DNA of 64,000 nt from DAOSXA01 sp964526835 (GTDB lineage: Bacteria; Zixibacteria; MSB-5A5; GN15; FEB-12), in NCBI GenBank assembly GCA_964526835.1, contig CAZGMK010000001.1:124001-188000 (forward strand), given 5' to 3'. Positions 7,607 to 15,416 of the stretch are shown in pieces (the stretch's first letter is position 1; the number at the start of each line of letters is the position of its first letter). The notes under the pieces were generated by a model. It was not told the DNA's origin. It worked only from the letters and a program-made list of their open reading frames with translations, and made no database searches. Made by a program: the position numbers and the translations under genes.

Positions 7607-8932
7607 ATGACCTTCAAGATATTGCAGGCATGCGTTGCATCGCTGCTGATACTCGCCGGCTCCGCGTTGGCGGACTACAGCGGGACCGTCAAAGTGTACC
7701 TGGTTGAACCCGACTCGCGTTGGAGTTTTCAGAGCGGTGAAGATATTCATCAGGGCTTGCTGGATATTCTGGAGAGCAGCTCTCTGACGCTTAGCTCGGG
7801 AGAAGCTGCTGCCGGATACCATACGTGGGACGCATCATCAGACGCCGGATACACCGGTGTCGCCGCCGATAATCTGCAGGCAATCACGGTCGTGTTCAAC
7901 GCCACTGGGTACGACCAGGATGCCTGGCCCCCTTACGGGTACTGGTTCACCGCCCACGATGCCGATGCCGCAGTTGCTGTTACCGCCGGAGAAGCGGCCC
8001 AACATCAAACCGGGGCCGGCTTCACCCACACCGTCTTCATCGAGGAAGGTTCGGCAACCTGGTGTGTCAATTGTCCGAATGTCGCCGCCGACCTGCACGC
8101 GATCGAGGAAACGGGGAGTTACTTGTTCCACTATGCCTCTCTGGTGGCGGAAACACCTAATCAGACAGAGCCGGCCTACAGCCGTCTGCTTGCTGATCTG
8201 AACAGGCCCGGCTACCCCTGTCTCTATTACGATGGCGGATTCACGACGGTTATCAGTGATCTCGGCCAGGCGGCGATCGAAAGCGCCCTCAGCACGGCCG
8301 GCGCTCGGACAGTCCCGCAGCTCGACATGGTCGCGCGTATGGACCACCTCGGCTCGGATCAATTCCGGGTCTACTACCGAGTAGTCTTTGAATCCGACGC
8401 TAACCAGCCTGCCTTGATTCCCAACGCCCCCACCGGCGACGGATCGGGTTCTGCGGGCGAAGAACTCAGTTTTCAGGCAGTTTCGAACGACCCGGAATCA
8501 GACAGCCTCTACTACCAGTTTGATTTCGCCGATGCCGGCGATGACACCTGGTACGGCCCTTTCGCCTCGGGAACGCCCGCGCAAGTGACTCATACCTGGA
8601 CTTCGGACGGCAGTTACGACGTTTCGGTGCGCACAAGGGATATATGGGGCGAAACGTCTGGTTGGTCGGCATCGCTTTCGGTCCAAATCGGCGGCAGTTG
8701 CTGTAACCTCCGCGGGGACATCAACCACGGTGGCTACGGCCCGGACATTTCCGACCTGGTTTACCTCGTGGGTTACATGTTCGGAGGCGGCCCCCCTCCG
8801 CCATGCGAAGAAAGCGGCGTCTTCCTCGAGGCTGATGTAGACGGCAGCGGCGCAGGTCCGGATATCTCCGACCTGGTTTACCTGGTGAGCTATATGTTCG
8901 CAGGCGGCCCCCTTCCGGTCCCGTGTCCGTAA
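7607..8932 (+). CDS. Secreted thioredoxin-like/PKD/dockerin protein, Cys form
   Basis: 441 residues from ATG 7607 (GGAG upstream; ATG 7589 is an alternative). Signal peptide 1-22 (MTFKILQACVASLLILAGSA...). The N-terminal domain has VKVYLVEPDSRW. The redox motif is EEGSATWCVNCPN with Cys153 and Cys156, like the CxxC of Omp28-type or other extracytoplasmic thioredoxin-like proteins. A PKD-like domain (about 280-365) and a dockerin-like double repeat ending PVPCP follow. It is the middle of three tandem paralogues and the only one with an ordinary Cys codon (TGT 8063-8065) where its neighbours have UGA, so it is the internal reference for the Sec reading. Probably a secreted disulphide reductase or isomerase, or a thiol peroxidase-like enzyme; substrate unknown. 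Confidence 0.85.
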   Translation: MTFKILQACVASLLILAGSALADYSGTVKVYLVEPDSRWSFQSGEDIHQGLLDILESSSLTLSSGEAAAGYHTWDASSDAGYTGVAADNLQAITVVFNATGYDQDAWPPYGYWFTAHDADAAVAVTAGEAAQHQTGAGFTHTVFIEEGSATWCVNCPNVAADLHAIEETGSYLFHYASLVAETPNQTEPAYSRLLADLNRPGYPCLYYDGGFTTVISDLGQAAIESALSTAGARTVPQLDMVARMDHLGSDQFRVYYRVVFESDANQPALIPNAPTGDGSGSAGEELSFQAVSNDPESDSLYYQFDFADAGDDTWYGPFASGTPAQVTHTWTSDGSYDVSVRTRDIWGETSGWSASLSVQIGGSCCNLRGDINHGGYGPDISDLVYLVGYMFGGGPPPPCEESGVFLEADVDGSGAGPDISDLVYLVSYMFAGGPLPVPCP

Positions 8933-8939
8933 TAGTTGC

Positions 8940-8967
8940 TTGACAACCGCGTGATCATGGATATATT
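8940..8967 (+). promoter_or_regulatory. Promoter of third thioredoxin-like paralogue
   Basis: TTGACA (8940-8945), 16-bp spacer, TATATT (8962-8967) followed by GAGTACAT. The block GGATATATT-x-AGTA-x-AT is shared with the promoter of the first paralogue. Confidence 0.65.
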
Positions 8968-9032
8968 GAGTACATGATCATACGATGCCGCCTCTCCCGC
9001 AACATACACCGGAAAGGCTGGACCGCTACCCC

Positions 9033-10319
9033 GTGAAGACGACCTCATATCTCATCCTGGCTCTGGTCTTCTCGACCGCATCGTCGACCGACTTCGACGG
9101 CTCCGTACGGATCTTCGTGAATGAACCCGAATCTCGCTGGACCGACGGTCTGGGTGAGACCTACGATTTCGGCTTTCTGGACTTTGCCCTGACCGAGGAG
9201 ATCGAGGTCAAGCAACACGATCTCTGGCAGCAGGAACTGACGTGGAATGCTGTCGCCGCCGGGTTTGGCGGCACATCTCCGGACAACCTGCAGATTCAGG
9301 CCGTTGTCTTTCGCGGCGACAGCGTGCCGACCGACGGCTTCCCGCCATACGGTCACTGGTTCGACGCCTATTACGTCGATGCGGCATGTGCGGCCTCCTC
9401 GGGCCAGCCCGGCAGCAGCAGCTCGGCCGGAGGATTCACGCACCTTGTGTTTCTGGAGCTGGCCGGCTCCAGTGGGTGAGGCACCTGCCCCGCGGCGCGG
9501 TCGGCGCTGGACAGCCTTTACCACTACGCAGGACTGGACTTCATATACACCACGCTGGTTGGCGATGCCAACCCGAAGGCATACAACCGCCTAGAGTACG
9601 ATTACAACTTCGTCGGATACCCGTCTGTCTTCACTGACGGTGGTTACGGCTGCGAGGCTGGATTGCCGGAGGATACGACTCGTTATCGTCAGATGATCAT
9701 GGACGCCGGCGAGCGCGCGGTGGCTCCACTGGCAATGGTCGCAGCCCTGGAACGGATTGAAGGCGCCGAGTATCGCATGCTGGTTCGAGTTTCGAACGAC
9801 GTGGCAGTCAACACCGAGCCGGTCTGCCCTCCTCCGAATGGGCCGTCCAACGCCCAGCCCGGAATCGAGTACTCCTTCGCTGTGCAAGCCAACGATCTGC
9901 ATAGCGACGATGTCCAATATCAGTGGTCTTTCGACGGCGACACTACATCATGGATTGGACCATATACGGCCACCGATGTATGCACCACGAGATTCCAGTG
10001 GACCGCTCCCGACACCGCTTACATATCAGTACGAGCTCGGGACATTTTCGGGATGACAGGACCATGGTCCGATCCTCTTGCCGTCTTCGTTACCCCCACG
10101 TGCTGTGATCTGCGCGGCGACATCAACAATGACGGCGCGGGTCCCGACATCGCCGACCTGGTCTACCTGGTGAGCTACATGTTTCAGGCCGGGCCCGCAC
10201 CCCCGTGTGAGGACGAAGCCGACATCGACGGCAGCGGAGCCGCTCCGGATATCGCCGATCTGGTATATCTGGTGACCTACATGTTCCAGGCGGGTCCGGA
10301 ACCTGAGCCCTGCCCCTGA
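9033..10319 (+). CDS. Second UGA-containing secreted thioredoxin-like/PKD/dockerin protein, probable selenoprotein
   Basis: 428 residues from GTG 9033, which places a signal peptide (KTTSYLILALVFSTASS) at the N-terminus. ATG 8985 in the same frame would add 16 residues and is less convincing. The single in-frame TGA (9477-9479, residue 149) lies in the context SSG-U-GTCP, aligned with ATW-C-VNCP of the middle paralogue and ATW-U-GYCP of the first. Beyond the TGA the frame is open for 280 codons and keeps the family blocks: RLEYDYNFVGYP, TDGGY, a PKD-like domain, and a dockerin-like double repeat ending EPEPCP. A GGUC-loop hairpin follows the UGA at exactly the same spacing as in the first paralogue. 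Best read as a UxxC selenoprotein; independent decay by the same nonsense mutation is much less likely. Confidence 0.83.
9477..9507 (+). promoter_or_regulatory. Selenocysteine UGA codon with candidate bacterial SECIS hairpin (second gene)
   Basis: TGA at 9477-9479, then 19 nt, then a loop GGTCG (9499-9503) closed by a 4-bp GCGC/GCGC stem, with a possible G-T pair beyond it. Loop type and distance are the same as at 6666-6697 although the surrounding codons differ. Confidence 0.65.
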
Positions 10320-10532
10320 TGGCTTGCGGATTGTCCACTGACAGCACGGGAGCAAACCCCGCAGCCGAGCGAGAGAGGCTCCCCGGCCGCGCAAGAGGGA
10401 GGCCTTGCATCGCCCGGCCAAGAACGGAGAAGCCGATCAGTAATTGCCGGAGGACTCTCCAGGCAGGTCCTGAGAGCTGGTCCGATTGCAGGCCAGGAGT
10501 CTGCCCGGCTTGTCCCCACGGTGCGGAGTGAG

Positions 10533-10576
10533 CAATTTCCTTGACAGAACAATTTCCTTGCAATGCTGTTGCATTG
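10533..10576 (+). promoter_or_regulatory. Candidate regulatory region upstream of GlpX-like gene
   Basis: An 11-bp direct repeat CAATTTCCTTG occurs at 10533-10543 and 10550-10560, 17 bp apart. It overlaps a TTGACA (10541-10546) and is followed by an inverted repeat CAATGC-TGTT-GCATTG (10561-10576). No good -10 box is visible. The rest of 10320-10666 shows no gene. Confidence 0.35.
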
Positions 10577-10666
10577 GCACAAGATTAACGTGGCAAGGCA
10601 GCGCTGCAACTGAACTTCAACGGCCGGGGCGGCCGTTGGTGAACAGATCAAGAGGATGGCCGGCAA

Positions 10667-12343
10667 ATGACCAACCAGCTTCGTTTCGACGTCGAACAGG
10701 TACGACTCCAACTTGACAATGATGTTCCGCAGATAACCTTCAACCGTGATCGAATAATCGAGTTCAACCACCGGCACCAAAGCGTGCTGGGCAATTATGA
10801 TCTTGCGCTGAAATCGGGGCGCATCCTGCAACTCGATCCGGTTGTCAATCGCAAGTCAAATCTGGGGGCATTCCGCAACCGGCAATTGCGCGAAGCATCG
10901 ATCCTGGCCGCGGCCCTGCCTGCCCTCGCCATCGGCCTGCACGGCCGCGGGAGCCTGATGCAACTGCCGGAGGACCAGCGCACAGCACAGAAGACTAACG
11001 AACTCAAACGGGCCAACGATCGCACGGCGGCGCAGATAATGTCGGAGGTCCTCCAAACCACGACCGAGGACTTGCCCGTCGGCGAAGAAGTGCTTATCGA
11101 GTCGACCATCACTGAGGGTGTTCGCATGAAACCGGGCAAGGAGGCCGGCGGCAATCCGACCATTGCGGTCGGCGCTCTCTTCGGCAAAGAGGAGCACCAG
11201 CGGCGCTATGGCATGGCTATGCCCCCGAACGTGACCCTTCTGTCGATGGGCAACGACGTCATTGACGGCACCACCAAATCGGTCAAGGGACTGCACTCTT
11301 CGCTCACCTGTCTGTTCGTGACCGAGTCCGGCGTAAAGCGTCACCTGCCCGACATCTACGTCCAGAGTTGGGCCGCCGGGACCAATTTCCCGGAGTTCAA
11401 TCCCCGCAGCACCAATCTGATCGAGGCGGCCAGAGTCATCGCCGAGTCATACGGCTATTCGAGTGTCGATCAGCTTTCGGCCTTCTTCCTCGATCGAGCC
11501 CGCCATCATCCGGCCATGGATGTCCTGAACGAAGCCGGCATAGCCACCCCGACCGACCAGGACGGAGACCTCTACCCCACTCTGGTTCTTGGTCTTGAAG
11601 GACTAACGTTCCCCGGGGGCCGCCAGCTGAACAGTATCATCGGCGAGATCGGTGGTTCGGCGGAATGGGCTGTCGGAGCGCTTCCGCTGGTGTGGCGCGG
11701 TGGCAAGGCGCTGGGGATGCTGACCAGCCACTCCGCCCTGACTCGTTCCGCCGCCACAGCAGAAGAGAAATGGAAAGAGCGATTCCACTTCACTGAGGAA
11801 GAATTCATGCTCATCCAGGATGCTCGCTTCACTCACAAGCCGTATTTCACCGTTGACGACATCCTAGAGCGGCCCTTCGCCGGAGGGGTCAGCGCCTTCG
11901 GCTCGATTTCCGACAACGTCTACCTTCCGTTCATGAAGGGCGTTCAGCGCCATGATGACGAATCGGTAACGGTCTGGACACTGGTCATTACTTCGCTGGG
12001 ACAAATGGAGGCATGGGAATTGAGCTTCAAGCCCAGACACTCACTCAGGAAGAGCATTGACGACCTGATCTCCCCGAAGGAACGTCTGGCTGAACTGGAC
12101 GGCTCGGATCTCGAGAAGGCAATCGGCAACCTGCTGAGCAACGGTCGCCAGCGACGACGTTATCGCGTCTTCTTCACCAACGAGTACTACCCCGCTCTAA
12201 TTCCCGTAAACAACTCTCTGGTGGTGCTGAATCGCGCCATCGAGAGCCTGATCGAGCGTGGCGCCTGGAGCGAGCTCGATCGCAGGATCATAGACATCAC
12301 GACAAAACTGGAACCGGACTGGTTCATGCCTCACGAGTATTAG
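10667..12343 (+). CDS. GlpX-like (class II fructose-1,6-bisphosphatase superfamily) protein
   Basis: 558 residues. The central 100-440 region follows the layout of GlpX phosphatases: an N-terminal REASILAAALPAL helix; NDVIDGTTKSVKG at the place of the metal-binding VDPIEGT motif; LPDIYVQS for the APDMYMEK segment; FFLDRARHHPAMDVLNEAG for the LAKPRH segment; then DGDLYPTL, GGSAEW and a late AFGSISDNVY matching the GDMARSDNV block. Divergence is strong, and the GEGEIDEA motif of GlpX reads IESTITEGV, so catalytic activity and substrate are uncertain. Start ATG 10667 follows an AGAGGA-type site. N- and C-terminal extensions make it much longer than the usual 320-340 residues. No operon partner. 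Confidence 0.6.
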   Translation: MTNQLRFDVEQVRLQLDNDVPQITFNRDRIIEFNHRHQSVLGNYDLALKSGRILQLDPVVNRKSNLGAFRNRQLREASILAAALPALAIGLHGRGSLMQLPEDQRTAQKTNELKRANDRTAAQIMSEVLQTTTEDLPVGEEVLIESTITEGVRMKPGKEAGGNPTIAVGALFGKEEHQRRYGMAMPPNVTLLSMGNDVIDGTTKSVKGLHSSLTCLFVTESGVKRHLPDIYVQSWAAGTNFPEFNPRSTNLIEAARVIAESYGYSSVDQLSAFFLDRARHHPAMDVLNEAGIATPTDQDGDLYPTLVLGLEGLTFPGGRQLNSIIGEIGGSAEWAVGALPLVWRGGKALGMLTSHSALTRSAATAEEKWKERFHFTEEEFMLIQDARFTHKPYFTVDDILERPFAGGVSAFGSISDNVYLPFMKGVQRHDDESVTVWTLVITSLGQMEAWELSFKPRHSLRKSIDDLISPKERLAELDGSDLEKAIGNLLSNGRQRRRYRVFFTNEYYPALIPVNNSLVVLNRAIESLIERGAWSELDRRIIDITTKLEPDWFMPHEY

Positions 12344-12391
12344 TGCCGTCGGACCTGTCACGCAGCCAGTTGACATTCGGATAGTTAAGCC

Positions 12392-12419
12392 TTGTCGATT
12401 CTCGAATCCCGATTATATT
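12392..12419 (+). promoter_or_regulatory. Promoter of first C10 protease gene
   Basis: TTGTCG (12392-12397), 16-bp spacer, TATATT (12414-12419) followed by G; about 100 bp before the start codon. Confidence 0.55.
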
Positions 12420-12521
12420 GGAACGATACAGGTAGGGATGCGTCGGTCCGTATGGATGGCGCGTATTACCTGACGGATGTCTTAGCATGTCGGTCTGACC
12501 AGCCGTAACCCAGGAGCTGAA

Positions 12522-14654
12522 ATGCACATCTCAAGGCGATCGATTCTTCTCGTGATCCTGATTCCCGCAATATGTTTTCTTACCCCTGCCATCAACGGCG
12601 AGATAGCCACCCGGGCCGAAATGGACCGCGTGGCGGAAAACTGGCTTTCGCTGGTTTCCCACGACAAGGGACACTGGGCCGGCCGGACGAATCCCGCCCT
12701 GGAGGATACCCAGGATATGATGTCCGGAGATACGCTGCTGGCGAGGGTATACTCGGTCAACCCCGGCGGCTATGTCGTCGTCCCGGCGCTCAAGGCTCTC
12801 GCCCCGGTAAAAGCGAGTTCAGAGGAGTCCACGTTAAGTCTTGACGAAGAAGGCGGTATGGCGGCCTTGCTGCGCGAAGTGTTCTCCGATGCACACCGAG
12901 CCTACATCGAATACTACGGCGCTCTCGAGGCGCCCCTCCCCGGGTCCGGCGATACTCCTTTTGGCACGGAATACCGTGCTAAATGGGACGATTTCAATGT
13001 GCCGGCGGATCAGTTCAACGCCAGGTTGACAGCCAAGGGCCGCGATACTCTGGTGGAGGTTGGTCCTCTAATGACCGCTCACTGGCATCAGGGCGCACCC
13101 TATAATAACTACTGTCCAATGGGTGACGGCGGGCGATGCGTAGTCGGTTGTGTTGCCACCGCCGCGGCCATGATTCTGGACTATCACGAGTGGCCCCCGT
13201 ATGGTAACGGTATCGCCCGATACTACTGGCAGGGGGATGAGTCCTGCGGCGGAAGCACCGCAGGCGGCTACCTGACAGTCAATCTGGACAACAACTACGA
13301 CTGGCCGAATATCACTGATTACACGAGCCCGAGCGGGCCGATCGCCGAGCGCAACGCCGTCGCTGAGCTCAACTACGAGGTTGGCGTCGCTTATAGAATG
13401 CACTACGGCCGCTGTGGCTCTGGCGCGTATGTCTTCGACGGCCTGGATGTCTTTCCGGATTACTTCCGATACAAAGACAGCGTCGTCAGGATCAACCGTC
13501 CCGGACTCACTAAGCAACAGTGGTTCTCGTATATCAGGCAGGATATCGACGACAGCCTGCCCATTGCCTACCGCATCACCGGACACGCCATTGTCAGCGA
13601 CGGCTACCGAGTGATCGATGGACTGGATCAGCATCACCTCAACTACGGATGGAACAGCTCACACACGACATGGTACACGGTAGACTATATCTATTGTCCC
13701 TGGGATGGCTGCACCACCGCGGATCAGATGATGCTCACCCGGATCGTACCTGACCGCGACATCATCTTCTTCATCGACACGACTGTCGGGTATGTACCAC
13801 TGACCGTTCAGGTCGAGGGTTCATCGATTCTGGATGTCGATGATTGGGTGTTTGACTTCGGAGACGGCGACTCGGCCTATACTCAAACCGCGTCCCATAC
13901 ATACACTGCGCCGGGCAACTACGATATTACTCTTCAGATTACCGCGGGTAATGAGAGCCGCACGTTCGTGCGCCAGGATCTCGTTATTGCCATCGCGGAC
14001 ACTGTCGCTGCCCCGGAAGCCACGGTCCATCCGGACTCGGGAGGAATCGTCGAGATATACGCCCGGAACTCGGCCCCCCTTCGAAAGATCGTGTTGCCAT
14101 TGGACTTCAGTGGCGGGCTGGATGTAACCATCGATTCCTTCTCCCTTGACGGATGTCGGACCGAGGCTTTCGACACGGTCTATATGAAACACTACAATCC
14201 CGGCTCTCAGGCAACCTTCGTGCTGTCTGCGGGCTCCGAGTCGACCGCTCCCGTGCTGCCGGCCGGAGCGGGGCCGATCATCCGTTTGTTCTTTTCGGCC
14301 GGACCGGGCGCCGAAGTCGGACAGTCAGTACCGCTTGATATCGACGGCTACAGCATCCACGAACCGGGGTTCGTCAGCGATAAGATCGACTACGTGCCCC
14401 TTCTTCAGAATGGGTCCCTGACATGTATGTCTTGCTGCATCGGGAGACGTGGCAACATCGACGGTGACGACCTGGACCGTTGTGATGTCTCCGACCTCAT
14501 CTACCTGGTGAGCTACATGTTCTCCGCCGGTCCGGAGCCGCCATGCTTCAGGGAGGCCGACATCGACGGCAACGGCGACATCGATGTAACTGACCTGACT
14601 TTCCTTGTCGCCTACATGTTCTCCAGTGGCTTTCCGCCGCAGCCGTGCTACTGA
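12522..14654 (+). CDS. Secreted C10-family (streptopain-like) cysteine protease with PKD, cohesin-like and dockerin modules
   Basis: 710 residues; ATG preceded by CAGGAG. A signal peptide (1-26) is followed by a pro-region similar to streptopain inhibitors (RVAENWLSLVS ... NPGGYVVVPALK). The C10 peptidase core starts near residue 180 (VGPLMTAHWHQGAPYNNYCP). The nucleophile is Cys210 in VVGCVATAAAM and the catalytic base is His355 in GHAIVSDGY. The core is followed by HHLNYGWN. After it come a PKD domain (about 430-495, VFDFGDGDS), a beta-rich cohesin-like domain (about 500-635) and a C-terminal dockerin-like double repeat ending PPQPCY. Presumably an exported, self-processed protease that degrades extracellular protein. 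Two close paralogues lie at 15417-17549 and 21637-23784. Family assignment is firm. Confidence 0.9.
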   Translation: MHISRRSILLVILIPAICFLTPAINGEIATRAEMDRVAENWLSLVSHDKGHWAGRTNPALEDTQDMMSGDTLLARVYSVNPGGYVVVPALKALAPVKASSEESTLSLDEEGGMAALLREVFSDAHRAYIEYYGALEAPLPGSGDTPFGTEYRAKWDDFNVPADQFNARLTAKGRDTLVEVGPLMTAHWHQGAPYNNYCPMGDGGRCVVGCVATAAAMILDYHEWPPYGNGIARYYWQGDESCGGSTAGGYLTVNLDNNYDWPNITDYTSPSGPIAERNAVAELNYEVGVAYRMHYGRCGSGAYVFDGLDVFPDYFRYKDSVVRINRPGLTKQQWFSYIRQDIDDSLPIAYRITGHAIVSDGYRVIDGLDQHHLNYGWNSSHTTWYTVDYIYCPWDGCTTADQMMLTRIVPDRDIIFFIDTTVGYVPLTVQVEGSSILDVDDWVFDFGDGDSAYTQTASHTYTAPGNYDITLQITAGNESRTFVRQDLVIAIADTVAAPEATVHPDSGGIVEIYARNSAPLRKIVLPLDFSGGLDVTIDSFSLDGCRTEAFDTVYMKHYNPGSQATFVLSAGSESTAPVLPAGAGPIIRLFFSAGPGAEVGQSVPLDIDGYSIHEPGFVSDKIDYVPLLQNGSLTCMSCCIGRRGNIDGDDLDRCDVSDLIYLVSYMFSAGPEPPCFREADIDGNGDIDVTDLTFLVAYMFSSGFPPQPCY

Positions 14655-14662
14655 CCTGTGAG

Positions 14663-15343
14663 TTACGGCGACCAAGGTGGCCGGAGGAACAGGGCGACAA
14701 TGTGCGTGAGCAGGCCGGTCCACTGGAAGATAAGGTAGAAGGAAGCCGCCTGAACAGCGACTACCCATATTCTGAACGAAGCCGCACTCTCGGCCCGGTC
14801 GGTGTCATATCCCGCCCTCCGCAGGACCAGAACCGGCAGGCGGGCCAGAAACCCGGAGAAGTGATAGAGCCAGAAGAGCGGGTTAAGCAACTGGATGGTC
14901 TGACCCCATAATCGTCTCTGGTAAACCAGAATACCCTTGTCAAGGGCGCGAAGCGGCGCATCGTCGTCAAGGGAGTAGTGGCGCTGGATATTGTCTCTGA
15001 AGATGGCTTTGATGATGTTGATCTTAACTCTTCGCCCGCCCCGGGCCGGGGCGTCGCGAGTTATGGTGGAGCCCAGTTTAACTCTCCGAAGCGAGTCTAC
15101 GGTTAGGCGCGCCATGGGCTCCATTCTGGAAAGGACTAACTGCGCCGCCGGGTTGCGGTCACGGTTGGTGAAGGCAAGGTATTGCCGGTACATGGCGCGA
15201 AACCGCTTCAGGCGTCTGAGTCGTGCTCGTATCTCGAAGTACTCCATGAGGCCATGCCGGGCTCTCCGGATGGGCCCGGTCTCCTTCTCACCTGTATCGG
15301 TAGCATTCAGCCTTTGCCTGAGCAGCCATGGCGACGCGGCCAT
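14663..15343 (-). CDS. Membrane protein of unknown function
   Basis: 226 residues, or 194 if the ATG at 15247 (MEYFEIRARLRRLKRF) is the true start; no strong ribosome site separates the choices. The N-terminal two thirds are basic and helical with many Arg/Lys. Two hydrophobic segments follow, around residues 150-172 (LLNPLFWLYHFSGFLARLPVLVL) minus its basic ends, and around 193-222 (VQAASFYLIFQWTGLLTHIV). I recognise no family. It converges with the C10 protease gene, with only 8 bp between the two stops. Confidence 0.55.
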   Translation of the reverse strand: MAASPWLLRQRLNATDTGEKETGPIRRARHGLMEYFEIRARLRRLKRFRAMYRQYLAFTNRDRNPAAQLVLSRMEPMARLTVDSLRRVKLGSTITRDAPARGGRRVKINIIKAIFRDNIQRHYSLDDDAPLRALDKGILVYQRRLWGQTIQLLNPLFWLYHFSGFLARLPVLVLRRAGYDTDRAESAASFRIWVVAVQAASFYLIFQWTGLLTHIVALFLRPPWSP

Positions 15344-15355
15344 CCATGATTCTGA

Positions 15356-15382
15356 TTGACGATTGCCCCGGACGGGTATAAC
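15356..15382 (+). promoter_or_regulatory. Candidate promoter of second C10 protease gene
   Basis: TTGACG (15356-15361), 15-bp spacer, TATAAC (15377-15382). It overlaps the longest possible start of the downstream gene, which argues for the later ATG at 15417. Confidence 0.45.
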
Positions 15383-15416
15383 TTATACACATAAATACCC
15401 ATCCTCTACTGCTGTG

